Numbered from the stretch's first letter, positions 21,208 through 31,179 are shown. The stretch: DNA of 64,000 nucleotides from an uncultured Phycisphaerales bacterium (GCA_937927975.1 CALEZT010000228.1:1-64000); one strand, 5' to 3'. Numbers and translations: made by a program. The notes: a model not told the origin generated them from the sequence alone.

Positions 21208-22284
21208 TCAAGACGTGGACGCAGGCCGGGCGACCGCCCATCGGAATTTGGCCGACGCGCTGCGCGGATTCTCGCGAACCTCACGGCTGCCTGGGACGAC
21301 GACCTCTCGGGCGGTCGATTCGTAGACCCCGGCCCGGTATCCGTCGCGAAAGGCGTGCTTGACGAGGCGGTCCTCGCCGCTGTGGAAGCTGATGATGCCG
21401 ATTCGCCCGCCCGGCTTCAGGCATTGAGGGGCCTTCAGGAGAAACGCTTTGAGTGCGTTCATCTCGTCGTTGACCAGGATCCGCAGGGTCTGAAAAGTGC
21501 GGGCGGCAGGGTGCAGAGAGCCGAGTTTGTCCCGCTGTCGCCGCCAGGTCTCCGGGGTCAACCGCTTGGCGTCGAAGACCAGTTGCACGAGTTGAGAGGT
21601 ATGCGTGAGGGGCGTCTTGGCCCTGGTCTCGACGATCCGGCGGGCGATCTTTTCGGCGTCAGGTTCGTCGGCCAACTCGACGAGAGTTTTAACCAAATTC
21701 TGCTCGGAGAGCGTCCGCAACAGATCGGCGCCGGTCCGCTGGAGGCGGTCGTCCATTCGCATGTCGAGCGGACCCTCGTGTTTGTAGCTGAGCCCTCGCT
21801 CGGGGTTGTCGATCTGCATGCTGGATACCCCGAGATCCGCGAAGATCACATCGACGCCCGCGAGGTTCTCCTTTTGCACCACCTTGGCGATCCCGGCGAA
21901 GTTGCTGCGATGGCAACTCACGGTCGCTCCGCCCTCGGAAAGCCGCTTGAAGGTGCGCTCCAGTTCGACCCCGTCGATGTCCAGAGCGATCAATCTGCCG
22001 GTGGGACCGATTCGCCTGAGGAACTCGGACGCATGGCCGCCGTAGCCGAGCGTGCAATCGACGACGATCTCGCCGGGGGCGGGCCGGAGGAACTCCATGA
22101 CCTCTTCAACGAGGATGGGGATGTGCGTGCCCGCAGGCGTGTTGCCTTTGGCTCGCAGGTGAGTCTCCATCTCGGGATACGCCTGGAGGTTGTGCTCTTT
22201 ATATTTCTCCGCGTAGTTCCTCGGATGGGTGCCGCTGTATCGCGGTCGCCGAGTCCGCTTATGTGATGGATCGGGGGTCGTCAT
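21208..22284 (-). CDS. rsmH: 16S rRNA (cytosine-1402-N4)-methyltransferase RsmH
   Basis: S-adenosylmethionine-dependent enzyme that N4-methylates C1402 in the ribosomal P site. Family motifs are clear: HIPILVEEVMEFL, DCTLGYGGHASEFL (SAM-binding glycine loop), DIDGVELERT, FADLGVSSMQID, GPLDMRMD and the C-terminal SFHSGEDRLVKHAF and NPRSASAKFRW. The 358-residue protein carries about 50 extra basic residues at the N-terminus. It is normally beside mraZ in the division and cell-wall cluster; here it is third in an operon after tyrS and a nuclease-like lipoprotein gene, 22 nt from its neighbour. Confidence 0.97.
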   Translation of the reverse strand: MTTPDPSHKRTRRPRYSGTHPRNYAEKYKEHNLQAYPEMETHLRAKGNTPAGTHIPILVEEVMEFLRPAPGEIVVDCTLGYGGHASEFLRRIGPTGRLIALDIDGVELERTFKRLSEGGATVSCHRSNFAGIAKVVQKENLAGVDVIFADLGVSSMQIDNPERGLSYKHEGPLDMRMDDRLQRTGADLLRTLSEQNLVKTLVELADEPDAEKIARRIVETRAKTPLTHTSQLVQLVFDAKRLTPETWRRQRDKLGSLHPAARTFQTLRILVNDEMNALKAFLLKAPQCLKPGGRIGIISFHSGEDRLVKHAFRDGYRAGVYESTAREVVVPGSREVRENPRSASAKFRWAVARPASTS

Positions 22285-22306
22285 CCGTGTTCAGCTCAAT
22301 ACAACC

Positions 22307-23110
22307 TCAGTTGTCTCCTTGCCACTGCAGGACGACCAGAACGGGATCGTGATCGGACGCAATGGGCTCGTCCAGGATGATTACGTCCTTCACGGTCCAG
22401 GGATCGCAGCCGCGGATCAGGACGTAATCGATCACCGAGCGGGGCGCGACCGCATCGACCCAGCCTGCGTTGAGCAGAACGTTCATCGGGTCGCTGCCGG
22501 GCCGGGCGTTGAAGTCGCCCGCCAGGATCACCGGCTTGCCCTTCTGCGCGGGGAACAACTGACTAAGACGCTGAGTCTGAAGGGTACGGAGTTCGTTGCT
22601 CTGGTGGCACAGGTGCGTGCCGACGAAGGAGATCGGCCCGATGCCCGGGGGAGCGATCACGACTTCGATGGCCGATCGCGGTTCGCGGTCGAGTTGGTAG
22701 GGCAGCGGATGGACGAAGGTCTTCTCGATGGGAAACCGCGAAAGGATGGCTTCGCCATACTGGCCGCCTTGGTAGGGCATCGCCTGGCCGAAGGCGTAGT
22801 GCATGCGACAGAGCTTCGCCAGGAGCTTTGCTTGGTCGGCGCCGGAGGCCCGTTCGGTGCCATGATCCACCTCCTGCAGTGCGATGATGTCAGGGTTGAG
22901 CCCATTGATTACGCCGGCCAGCCGTTGGTAGTCGAACTGCTTGTCGGTGCCCTCGCCGTGATGAATGTTGTACGTGAGCACGCGAAGCGTTTGCGGCGAG
23001 CGAGCCGTTCCCGGCGCGGCCCGGCAGCCTGCTATGAGCAGCGATGCGAGAACACCCAACGCGAGGGCGGCAAATTCTCTTCTGGCGTAGTCCATGCTGA
23101 GGCTCTCCAA
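22307..23110 (-). CDS. Endonuclease/exonuclease/phosphatase-family lipoprotein
   Basis: A 267-residue Mg-dependent phosphodiesterase-fold protein exported as a lipoprotein: the N-terminal hydrophobic segment ends in LIAGC. The family signature runs from RVLTYNIHHG through DIIALQEVD (metal-binding Glu), GQYGEAILSRF, THLCHQ and AGDFNARPGS to the terminal SDHDPVLV. These cover the residues used for catalysis in DNase I, sphingomyelinase and inositol-phosphatase relatives. The substrate cannot be told from sequence; sugar- or lipid-phosphate and extracellular DNA are all possible. It sits between tyrS and rsmH with 22-nt gaps on each side, so it is probably co-transcribed with these housekeeping genes, which is an odd place for an envelope enzyme. 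Confidence 0.88.
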   Translation of the reverse strand: MESLSMDYARREFAALALGVLASLLIAGCRAAPGTARSPQTLRVLTYNIHHGEGTDKQFDYQRLAGVINGLNPDIIALQEVDHGTERASGADQAKLLAKLCRMHYAFGQAMPYQGGQYGEAILSRFPIEKTFVHPLPYQLDREPRSAIEVVIAPPGIGPISFVGTHLCHQSNELRTLQTQRLSQLFPAQKGKPVILAGDFNARPGSDPMNVLLNAGWVDAVAPRSVIDYVLIRGCDPWTVKDVIILDEPIASDHDPVLVVLQWQGDN

Positions 23111-23132
23111 TCCTTTGATGAAGTGTTACGCG

Positions 23133-24446
23133 TCACTTGACAAGCAGTTTGGCGAAACGCCGCTTGCCGATCTGGATGACCATGCCGTCGCGCGGTGTGA
23201 TCTCCGCGTTCGGGTCGGCGGCCTTCTGTCCGTCGACGGTGACGCCGCCCTGGGCGCAGAGCCGTTTGGCCTCGCCGCCGGTCTCGACGAGTTGGCACAG
23301 GGTCAGCAGGTTCTTGATCGTGATCGGCGCCGCCGGCAGGGCGATCTCGGGCATATCGTCGGGAAGCTGGCCCTTGGCGAAGATCTTGTCGAACTCCGCG
23401 GCGGCGGCCTCCCCGGCCGCCTGGCCGTGGAACTGGGCGACGATCGTCTTGCCCAACAGGACCTTGGCCTCTTTCGGATGCGTGACCGCGGGATTGGTCA
23501 GCTCGGCGATTCGCTCGGTGGGCAGGTCGGTCAGCAGCGTGTAGTAGTTGGCCATCATCTCGTCGGAGATGCTCATGACCTTGCCAAACATGTTGGAGGG
23601 CTCGTCGGTGACGCCGACATAGTTGCCTTTGGACTTGCTCATCTTCTGCACGCCGTCGAGGCCCACGAGGATCGGGCTGGTGATGACGATCTGCGCGGGC
23701 TGGCCGTTCATCCGCTGGAGGTCCCGGCCGACGAGATTGTTGAAGGTCTGGTCGGTGCCGCCGAGCTCGACGTCGCTGCGAATCATCACGGAGTCATAAC
23801 CCTGCATCAGCGGGTAGAGGAATTCATGCACGCCGATAGGGTCGCCTTTCTTGTAGCGGATCTCGAAGGTGTCCCGTTCGAGCATTCTCGCGACGGTCAT
23901 ATTGCTCGCCAGGCGGATGATATCCGCCAGCCGTAGGTCCGCGAGCCATTCGCTGTTGTGACGGACCTCGAGCTTATCGGGCGACGTGTCGAGAATCTTG
24001 CCGGCCTGCTCGAAATAGGTCTTGGCGTTTTGCTCGATCTGCTCGGGCGAGAGCATCGGCCGGGTCGTGTTCTGACCGGTCGGGTCGCCGATGCGGGCGG
24101 TGTAGTCGCCGATGATCAGAACCGCCTTATGACCGAGGTCCTGGAACTGACGCATCTTGCGGAGCACGACCGTGTGGCCCAGGTGGATGTCGGGGCTCGT
24201 CGGGTCCAGGCCCAGCTTGACTCGCATCTGCCGGCCCGCCTGCGCGGCCTCCGCAAGCCTCTGGCCCAGCTCCTGCTGCGTGTAAATCTCGACTGTTCCC
24301 CGGCTCAATTGCTTGAGCTGTTCGATCACAACCTGTGTGCTCATCGGTACCCCGTCCAAAGGCGTAGAAGGTGGGAAGGGACGAAGGACAGCCGGCCGAC
24401 GGGACTCGCCCTGCGGCCTTTCTCCTTCTTCTTCCATGGTTTTCAC
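23133..24446 (-). CDS. tyrS: Tyrosyl-tRNA synthetase
   Basis: Charges tRNA-Tyr with tyrosine. The class I signature motifs are DIHLGHT (HIGH-type) and KMSKSKGN (KMSKS). The catalytic domain includes [28 protein letters not shown] and [15 protein letters not shown], and the C-terminal S4 RNA-binding domain (SEAKRL-type region with [10 protein letters not shown]) closes the protein. Two starts compete. A GTG at 24446 has a good SD (AGGAG, six nt away) and gives 437 residues with an odd acidic/basic leader. ATG 24344 ([10 protein letters not shown]) gives 403 residues and fits the usual family start. The promoter at 24519-24491 permits either. It is the first gene of the operon tyrS - phosphodiesterase lipoprotein - rsmH. 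Confidence 0.96.
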   Translation of the reverse strand: MKTMEEEGERPQGESRRPAVLRPFPPSTPLDGVPMSTQVVIEQLKQLSRGTVEIYTQQELGQRLAEAAQAGRQMRVKLGLDPTSPDIHLGHTVVLRKMRQFQDLGHKAVLIIGDYTARIGDPTGQNTTRPMLSPEQIEQNAKTYFEQAGKILDTSPDKLEVRHNSEWLADLRLADIIRLASNMTVARMLERDTFEIRYKKGDPIGVHEFLYPLMQGYDSVMIRSDVELGGTDQTFNNLVGRDLQRMNGQPAQIVITSPILVGLDGVQKMSKSKGNYVGVTDEPSNMFGKVMSISDEMMANYYTLLTDLPTERIAELTNPAVTHPKEAKVLLGKTIVAQFHGQAAGEAAAAEFDKIFAKGQLPDDMPEIALPAAPITIKNLLTLCQLVETGGEAKRLCAQGGVTVDGQKAADPNAEITPRDGMVIQIGKRRFAKLLVK

Positions 24447-24490
24447 AGCGATCTCCTGCCGTCGAACCGGGCCGAGCAGCAGAATTCAAT

Positions 24491-24519
24491 ATTATACCCG
24501 CGCAGGCCAGCGCGGGCAA
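24491..24519 (-). promoter_or_regulatory. Predicted promoter of the tyrS operon
   Basis: On the minus strand TTGCCC (24519-24514), a 17-bp spacer, then a perfect TATAAT (24496-24491). The start near 24484 leaves about 38 nt before the GTG with its SD. Confidence 0.5.
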
Positions 24520-24554
24520 GCGCGGACGCCGAACCACCGCGTACCGATAACGTT

Positions 24555-24583
24555 TTGACCCAGGGGCCGCGAAGTGCTACAAT
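24555..24583 (+). promoter_or_regulatory. Predicted promoter of the giant CotH-family gene
   Basis: TTGACC (24555-24560), 17 bp, TACAAT (24578-24583): five of six matches in each box. It lies back-to-back with the tyrS promoter. The expected leader is about 150 nt. Confidence 0.55.
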
Positions 24584-24740
24584 GATCTTGGCCGATTTGC
24601 GGGATTCGTCCCGTCGTCCGGTCGATAGAAAGTATGTGCGTCACGGAGCAATCAGTCAGATACAGTCGTCGCCTGCGCGGATCCACAAGGGGGTGGGCCG
24701 GGATGGTTGCCGGCGTCAACGCTTCGGAGGAGCTTGCCTC

Positions 24741-27700
24741 ATGAGGTCAAAGTCACTGGTCGTCTTGTTCTGCCTTCTCGGGTCTGTCGCGATCGGGGCC
24801 GACGCGCCTGGGCCGGTGATCAACGAGTTCATGGCCAGCAACGCCAGCAAACTGCCGCTTGACGCAGGCGAGCTTCTGGACGCCGACGGCGACTCCTCCG
24901 ACTGGATCGAGCTGCATAACCCGACGTCGCGGGCGGTCGAGCTGGGCGGCTGGTATCTGACGGACGACCCGGACGACCTCACGCAGTGGCGGTTTCCCGC
25001 CGGGACGAGGCTCGCGGCCAACGCCTATCTGGTCGTATTCGCCTCAGGCAAGAACCGCACGAGCGGGCAACTGCATACGAATTTCAAGCTCGCCGCAGAC
25101 GGCGGATACCTGGCTCTTGTGCAGTCCGACGGCCGGACCATCGCCCACGAGTGCGCCCCAGCCTATCCGGGCCAACTGTCGAATATCTCGTACGGGCTCA
25201 CCACGTGCGCGGCCCAATTCGTCGCTGCGACGTCCACCCTATCGTACCACGTGCCGACGTCCGAGGATGCAGGGCTGGCCTGGACCTCGCCGGGCTTCAA
25301 CGCCGACGTCTGGCCCACGGCGCAAGCCAGTTTGGGTTTCTCCCAAACCTCCCAACTGGTCGGGCGGGATATCGGCAACCCTCGGGTCCCCGGTTTCCAT
25401 GGCCCGCAGGGGCCCAGCGTGATCACCGTCCTCGGCGGCGGCGCCGACATCGGGGGGACCTCGGATTCGTTCTACTTCCTCCACATGCCCCTCCAAGGCG
25501 ACGGCGAACTGACGGTCCAGGTCATTGGCATGGTCAACACGAACCCCTGGGCCAAGGCCGGCGTGATGATCCGCGAGACGCTGACCGCAGGCTCCCGCCA
25601 CGCAATGCAGGTCATCTCGCCGACCAGCGGGACCGCCTTCCAGAGGCGGATCGCGGTCAACGGGGCCACCACCTCGAACCAAGGCAACAGTCTGGCCTCT
25701 CCCTACTGGCTGCGGATCGCCCGACGTCGCAACATGTTCACCGGGTACCATTCTCCAGACGGCGTGAAATGGACCCAGCAGGGCTCTGAGACCATCGCCA
25801 TGGGTCAGGACACGTTCATCGGCATCTGCGTGACAGCCCGCAGCGCGACCGACTCCTGCGCCGCGGTGTTCGACAACGTGGCTTTCGGCAGCGCGGCCGA
25901 CAATCGTCTCCGCAGCGAGATGCTGGGCAAGAACGCTTCGCTCTGGACGCGGGTCGAGTTCGAGGCCGACCAGATCGAGTCTTTCGATTCGATGCTCCTG
26001 CAGGTTCGCAGCGAGGACGGCTTTGTCGCCTGGCTCAACGGCGTGGAGGTCGGCCGGGGCAACTTTGCAGGCGTGCCCCAGTGGAATTCCGCTGCCGCTG
26101 TGGATCGCGGCGATGCCCTCGTGGGCACGCCGATCGAACTGGATATCTCCGACCGCGTGGATCTGCTCCGCGAAGGACGCAACGTCCTGGCCGTCCAGGG
26201 ACTCAACGACGACAAGAACAACGAGGCGTTCTTCCTGTCGCCGGAACTGTCGGGTACCGGCCAGGCACTGGTCTGGCAGTACTTCTCCACGCCCACGCCG
26301 GGCAAGGCCAATACCACCGGGGCGTTGAGTGTCGTTTCACGCCCACAGTTCAGCAGCGAGCGCGGCTTCTATACGGCGCCGATCAACCTGTCTCTGTCGT
26401 GCGACACGCTGGGGGCCGTGATCCGCTACACCCTCGACGGCAGCGTGCCGACGGAGACCACCGGGTTGCTCTACAGTACGCCCATCGTGATCGCCTCGAC
26501 CACGTGCGTCCGCGCCGCGGCCTTCAAGCCCGGCTGGATGAGCAGTCCGGTCGAGACGCACACCCTCATTCGGATCGACCAGGTCCCCAATCAGCCGGCC
26601 AAACCCGCGGGTTTTCCGACCCTTTGGGGCAGCACCGCAGCCGACTACGAGATGGACCCGGACGTGGCCAACAACGCGGCGTATCGCACGCAGATGAGGG
26701 CGGCCTTGCAGTCCATTCCGACGATGTCGGTCGTGACCTCGATGGACAACCTGTTCGGGACCCAGGGGATCTACTCGAATCCCTGGGGCGAGGGCGAGGC
26801 GTGGGAGCGGCCGATTTCCCTCGAGTGGATCAACACCGACGGCACGACCGCCTTTCAGATCGACGCCGGGCTGAAGATCTACGGCAATGCCTTCCGCGGA
26901 TTCAATCTGACCCGCAAGAAGTCGTTCCGCCTGCTGTTCCGACGCGACTTCGGTCCCGCGAAGCTGGACTATCCTCTTTTCAAAGAGCCCGACGCGACGA
27001 CGCGATTCGACACGCTCATCCTGCGAGGCGGCGCCAACGACGCATGGAACGACTGGGGTCGGGACAACACCCAATACATCATGGACGAGTTCATGCGGCG
27101 GACGCAGCTGGCGCTGGGCTGGCCCTCGCCGCACGGGACGTTCGTTCACCTGTACCTCAACGGCCTGTACTGGGGCCTGTACAACGTCGTGGAGCGGCCG
27201 ACCGAACCCTTCTGCGCCGCATACTTCGGCGGCGATGAGGAGGAGTGGGATGCGACCAACAGCGGCGAGTCTCGGCCCAGCAACAGTATGGCGACCTGGA
27301 ATGCGATGATCAGTCGGTCGCGGGCCGGACTGTCCGATGTCGCGTCGTATCAGCGGATTCAGGGCAACAATCCCGACGGGACCCGCAATCCCGCGTACGA
27401 CAACCTGCTCGACGTGGACAACTATATCGACTACATGTACTCCAACTTCTGGGGCGGCACCGGCGACTGGCCCGGGCACAACTTCTACGCGGCGTGCCGG
27501 CGGCCCCCGAATTCTACGGGATTCAAGTTCTTCAACTGGGATGCGGAAGGGGCCCTGGTCATCTGGTCCAGCCTGAACGCCAACGTCACCGGCGTCAGCG
27601 ACGGGGCCGGCATTCCCTATGCCGCCTTACGACAGAACACCGAATTCTGCCTGCGTTTCGCCGACGCGGTTCAGAAGCATCATTTCAACGGAGGACCCAT

Positions 27701-30257
27701 GACGTCCGAGGCTGCCTACGCCCGATACAAGCAGCTCGCGGACGAAGTGGAACTTGCGATCATTTGCGAATCAGCCCGCTGGGGCGATCAGTCCAGTTCG
27801 ACGCCATACACCCTGGCCCGTTGGCGCACGACGCGGGACTACATTCTGAACACCTACATGCCCCAGCGTCCGGCGATCGTGTTGAACCAGTTGAAGAGCG
27901 CGGGCCTGTACCCCGCGACGGCAGCGCCGACCTTCCAGATCAACGGTGTCGCCAAGCACGGCGGGGCGGTTCCCGCCAACAGCCAGTTGGCCTTCGTCGC
28001 CGGCGCAGGGGCGAATGTCTACTACACCACCGACGGCTGCGATCCTCGCCTGGCCCCGGCTGCTACCGCCAGCGACAAGATCGTGACGCTTCTGGGCGAG
28101 AATGCCCCCAAACGGGTTCTGGTCCCCAGTGTCGCCAACGGCGGCAACCTGCTTAGCAACGTGCCTGCTGGATTCGAGGTCACCTTCTACAAGGCCCGCG
28201 GGACCGTCGACAGCATCACCGCGGCCGAGGCGGTCATCGCCAATGCTTCGCTGCGCAGCACGACCGCCAGGGAGCAGGCCCTGACCATCAATTACTTCAA
28301 TACAGGCAGTCCCGGCAACTTCGACGGGGACCGTCCGTTCCCCGGCACGACGATGAACGCCGACATGGAGGATTTCGTCGTGTTGGTCACCGGAAAGGTG
28401 ATCATCCCGCAAACCGGCAACTGGACCTTCGGGGTCAACAGCGACGATGGTTTCGCTCTGACCCTGACGCGGCAGGGCAAGACGTACAGTAGTTCCTATC
28501 CGAGCCCGCGCGGTCCGGCGGATACCCTGACCGTTTTCAACATCACCGAGCCCGGCGCGCATGACCTGCGGCTGGTCTTCTACGAGCGCGGCGGGGGCTC
28601 GGAGTTGGAGCTCTTCGCAGCCCGTGGCAGCTTCACGAGCTTCTCGGCAACGAACTTCCGCCTGGTCGGCGACGTCACGAAAGGCGGACTCCAGGTCGGC
28701 GAAGCCGGCGTGTGGTTCGCGAACGCCTTCAACGATTCCACCTGGCGGCTCGGCACCGGCGGCGTCGGCTTTGAGACCAGCACGGGCTACGCGCCGTATT
28801 TCAACATCGACGTCCGTCAGGAGATGCACAACGTCAACGGGAGCTGCTACATCCGAATCCCGTTCGTCGTGGCGAATCCGAACTTCTCCAACGTGATCCT
28901 GAGAGTTCGATACGACGACGGGTTCATCGCCTATCTCAACGGCGCCGAGATCGCCCGCAGGAACTTCACTGGCACGCCGCAGTGGAACTCCGTCGCCAGT
29001 GCGGGGAACCCGGACGAATCCGCCGTCACCTGGATGACGATCGACGTCTCGGAGGCCGCGGGCCTGCTCTGGGAGGGTACGAACCTGCTGGCGATCCACG
29101 CGATGAACACCCCCATCGACAGCAGCGATTTCCTCTTCTCGGTCGAGCTGGCAGCCGGCGAGATCAGCCAGGGCGGTGTCTCGCCCAAGGCGATCGCGTA
29201 CGGCGGGCCGGTCCCCCTGACGCGAAGCACGCTTGTCAAGGCGCGGGCCTTCGACGGCAAGTGGAGCGCGTTGAACGAAGCGGTGTTCTCGGTTGGACCC
29301 GTCGCCCAGAATCTGCGGATCAGCGAGATCATGTACCATCCGCCCGAGACGGGCCGGCCCGACGATCCGAACGTCGAGTACATCGAACTGACCAATGTTG
29401 GGACACAGGCGATCGACCTGAATTTCGTGCGATTCACCAAGGGAATCGACTACACATTCCCGAGTTTCGTTCTACCGGCGGGCGGCTATTGCCTGCTGGT
29501 CAGAGACCTCGCTGCTTTCGGGGCCAGGTACGGGGCGAATCTGCCTGTCGTCGGTCAATACTCCGGCGTTCTGAGCAACGCCGGCGAACGGATCGAACTG
29601 GTCGATGCCATCGGCGGCGTGATCCAGAGCTTCGAATACTCGGACGATTGGTTCGATCTGACCGATGGTGGCGGTTTCTCTGTGACGGTTCGCGATCCTC
29701 GCAGTGCAGATTTCGGCAGTCGGGACGCCTGGCGACCGAGCGCATATTGGGGTGGTTCCCCTGGAGAGGGTGATGAAGGACTGGTTCCCGAGCCTGGATC
29801 GGTTGTCATCAACGAGGTTCTGGCCAACTCCGCCGGGAGCGGTCCCGACTGGATCGAGTTGTTCAACGCGACCGCTCAGGCGATCGACATCGGCGGCTGG
29901 TTCCTCAGCGACGACTCGAACGACCTGACCAAGTACCGGATCTCGGCCGGTACGATCGTCCCGGCGGGGGGATACATCGTATTCGGCGAGACCGAGCACT
30001 TCGGCAATTCTGCAGACCCCGGCTGCAAGACTCCTTTCGGCCTGAGCAAAGACGGTGAAACCGTATATCTGCACTCGGGCCTCGATGGAGGTTTGACCGG
30101 CTACAGCGAGAAGCAGAAATTCGGCGCCGCCGAACCGGGCGTCACCTGGGGCCGGGCGCCGAACGGCAAGGGCGGTTACGTGTTCGTGCCTCTAGAGAAG
30201 CCTACGCCTGGACGTGAGAACGCGGCCCCCCGGACTGATTGGGCCACAGGGAATTGA
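24741..30257 (+). CDS. Giant secreted CotH-kinase/lamin-tail protein
   Basis: An 1838-residue exported protein; ATG 24741 (MRSKSLVVLFCLLGSVAIGA, signal peptide) follows GGAGG. Approximate modules: lamin-tail domain (25-150; VINEFMASN, SDWIELHN); DUF1349-like beta-sandwich (253-384; NPWAKAGVMIRETL); a lectin-like repeat (394-504; SEDGFVAWLNGVEVGRGNF); a chitobiase C-terminal-like domain (531-607); CotH kinase domain (640-990; LKIYGNAFRGFNLTRKKSFRL, LNGLYWGLYNVVERP); a second chitobiase-like segment (about 1060-1130); PA14 domain (1150-1300; WTFGVNSDDGFALTL); a second lectin-like repeat (1320-1470; YDDGFIAYLNGAEIARRNF); and two more lamin-tail domains (1524-1650, 1684-1824). CotH proteins are atypical kinases that phosphorylate secreted proteins in Bacillus spores. 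The rest is adhesive or sugar-binding. Its role here is probably at the cell surface and is unproven. Confidence 0.9.
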   Translation: MRSKSLVVLFCLLGSVAIGADAPGPVINEFMASNASKLPLDAGELLDADGDSSDWIELHNPTSRAVELGGWYLTDDPDDLTQWRFPAGTRLAANAYLVVFASGKNRTSGQLHTNFKLAADGGYLALVQSDGRTIAHECAPAYPGQLSNISYGLTTCAAQFVAATSTLSYHVPTSEDAGLAWTSPGFNADVWPTAQASLGFSQTSQLVGRDIGNPRVPGFHGPQGPSVITVLGGGADIGGTSDSFYFLHMPLQGDGELTVQVIGMVNTNPWAKAGVMIRETLTAGSRHAMQVISPTSGTAFQRRIAVNGATTSNQGNSLASPYWLRIARRRNMFTGYHSPDGVKWTQQGSETIAMGQDTFIGICVTARSATDSCAAVFDNVAFGSAADNRLRSEMLGKNASLWTRVEFEADQIESFDSMLLQVRSEDGFVAWLNGVEVGRGNFAGVPQWNSAAAVDRGDALVGTPIELDISDRVDLLREGRNVLAVQGLNDDKNNEAFFLSPELSGTGQALVWQYFSTPTPGKANTTGALSVVSRPQFSSERGFYTAPINLSLSCDTLGAVIRYTLDGSVPTETTGLLYSTPIVIASTTCVRAAAFKPGWMSSPVETHTLIRIDQVPNQPAKPAGFPTLWGSTAADYEMDPDVANNAAYRTQMRAALQSIPTMSVVTSMDNLFGTQGIYSNPWGEGEAWERPISLEWINTDGTTAFQIDAGLKIYGNAFRGFNLTRKKSFRLLFRRDFGPAKLDYPLFKEPDATTRFDTLILRGGANDAWNDWGRDNTQYIMDEFMRRTQLALGWPSPHGTFVHLYLNGLYWGLYNVVERPTEPFCAAYFGGDEEEWDATNSGESRPSNSMATWNAMISRSRAGLSDVASYQRIQGNNPDGTRNPAYDNLLDVDNYIDYMYSNFWGGTGDWPGHNFYAACRRPPNSTGFKFFNWDAEGALVIWSSLNANVTGVSDGAGIPYAALRQNTEFCLRFADAVQKHHFNGGPMTSEAAYARYKQLADEVELAIICESARWGDQSSSTPYTLARWRTTRDYILNTYMPQRPAIVLNQLKSAGLYPATAAPTFQINGVAKHGGAVPANSQLAFVAGAGANVYYTTDGCDPRLAPAATASDKIVTLLGENAPKRVLVPSVANGGNLLSNVPAGFEVTFYKARGTVDSITAAEAVIANASLRSTTAREQALTINYFNTGSPGNFDGDRPFPGTTMNADMEDFVVLVTGKVIIPQTGNWTFGVNSDDGFALTLTRQGKTYSSSYPSPRGPADTLTVFNITEPGAHDLRLVFYERGGGSELELFAARGSFTSFSATNFRLVGDVTKGGLQVGEAGVWFANAFNDSTWRLGTGGVGFETSTGYAPYFNIDVRQEMHNVNGSCYIRIPFVVANPNFSNVILRVRYDDGFIAYLNGAEIARRNFTGTPQWNSVASAGNPDESAVTWMTIDVSEAAGLLWEGTNLLAIHAMNTPIDSSDFLFSVELAAGEISQGGVSPKAIAYGGPVPLTRSTLVKARAFDGKWSALNEAVFSVGPVAQNLRISEIMYHPPETGRPDDPNVEYIELTNVGTQAIDLNFVRFTKGIDYTFPSFVLPAGGYCLLVRDLAAFGARYGANLPVVGQYSGVLSNAGERIELVDAIGGVIQSFEYSDDWFDLTDGGGFSVTVRDPRSADFGSRDAWRPSAYWGGSPGEGDEGLVPEPGSVVINEVLANSAGSGPDWIELFNATAQAIDIGGWFLSDDSNDLTKYRISAGTIVPAGGYIVFGETEHFGNSADPGCKTPFGLSKDGETVYLHSGLDGGLTGYSEKQKFGAAEPGVTWGRAPNGKGGYVFVPLEKPTPGRENAAPRTDWATGN

Positions 30258-30260
30258 GGA

Positions 30261-31130
30261 CTACTTCAACGGATAAGCCAGAGGGAATGTCTCCGAGCGG
30301 GCGTGCGCGTCGACGTGACCGTCCAGAAAGGCGGCATTGCCTCGGCCTTTGAGCAGATCGCCCGTGGGGGCGTTGTGGTAGCCTGCAAGGACGTCGTAGA
30401 ACGTAGGGGAAGTGCCGGGGCCCGGTTCGACGTTCCATGGATTGCCTCCAGCGGCCGCGAGCCAGGACTTCACCATGCTGACGTCTCCTGGGATCATGTA
30501 GGTGTCGTTGAGTCCGGAGATGTTGAACTTGGTGTCAACGTACGCACTCTCCTCACAGAAAGAGAACGTGGTGGCGGGATTCTTGACCTGGCCGATGCGG
30601 TCGACACGGATGTCCTTGAGCGCGTGGTCGGCGCCGCCTATTCTGCGGGGGCCCAGATAAGCGTTCATCGTGTAGTTGTACCAGGGCTCGTAGTTCTTCA
30701 GGTTTGCGGCGTCGGCCTGAAAGAAGTGATCCTCCGACTGCCGGACCGCGACCGTTTTGTACGTCGGGCAGATGAAGGCTTTGGCGTTGGCGAGATACTT
30801 GAACAGGTGCCCTCCGTACTGGGGATGGCTCTTGAGGTCGATGTTCCCGTTGCACCAGCGGACGTGAATGTACGATGAGAGTCCGCTCTCGACGGGAAAC
30901 GCGGTCGACTGGGAGAAATAGCACGTGGCGGGTTCGCAGAACTTGCCGTCGTTGTCGTCGCAGTACATCGCGACCGCCAGCGTGTAGTTCTTCATGTTGC
31001 CTTTGCAGGCGATGCCCTGGGCGAGGTTCTTGGCCTTGCCCAGCGCAGGCATGATGATCGCCATCAGGACCGCGATCACTGCGATGACCACCAACAACTC
31101 GATCAATGTGAATGCGTGAGAACGCCTCAT
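30261..31130 (-). CDS. Type II secretion prepilin-like protein with FLDGH C-terminal motif
   Basis: A 289-residue pseudopilin-like protein. MRRSHAFTLIELLVVIAVIAV is a type III (class 3) prepilin signal with cleavage expected after Ala and before Phe-Thr-Leu-Ile-Glu, followed by one hydrophobic helix. The rest is an extracytoplasmic globular domain rich in Cys/Tyr/Trp that ends in AFLDGHVDAHAR, the H/DG-type terminal motif shared by the very large families of such proteins in planctomycetes. Known relatives are thought to be surface pseudopilins of unknown function. An SD (GGAGG) precedes ATG 31130. The gene converges on the CotH gene with only three bases between the stops. Confidence 0.88.
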   Translation of the reverse strand: MRRSHAFTLIELLVVIAVIAVLMAIIMPALGKAKNLAQGIACKGNMKNYTLAVAMYCDDNDGKFCEPATCYFSQSTAFPVESGLSSYIHVRWCNGNIDLKSHPQYGGHLFKYLANAKAFICPTYKTVAVRQSEDHFFQADAANLKNYEPWYNYTMNAYLGPRRIGGADHALKDIRVDRIGQVKNPATTFSFCEESAYVDTKFNISGLNDTYMIPGDVSMVKSWLAAAGGNPWNVEPGPGTSPTFYDVLAGYHNAPTGDLLKGRGNAAFLDGHVDAHARSETFPLAYPLK

Positions 31131-31163
31131 AGGGAAATCCTCCAGGTCGTGGAATGCGAAGGG

Positions 31164-31179
31164 GGCCCCAGGCGGGGCC
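31164..31179 (-). terminator. Short GC hairpin between alpha-galactosidase and prepilin-like genes
   Basis: GGCCCC-AGGC-GGGGCC, a perfect 6-bp stem with a tetraloop. It lies just after the alpha-galactosidase stop in the minus direction and has no clear U-run, so termination is possible only. Confidence 0.3.

Noticed and set aside
23958..24740. N-terminal extension of the CotH frame across tyrS
   Set aside because: It would overlap the certain tyrS gene antisense and precede the signal peptide at 24741; a promoter lies at 24555-24583.
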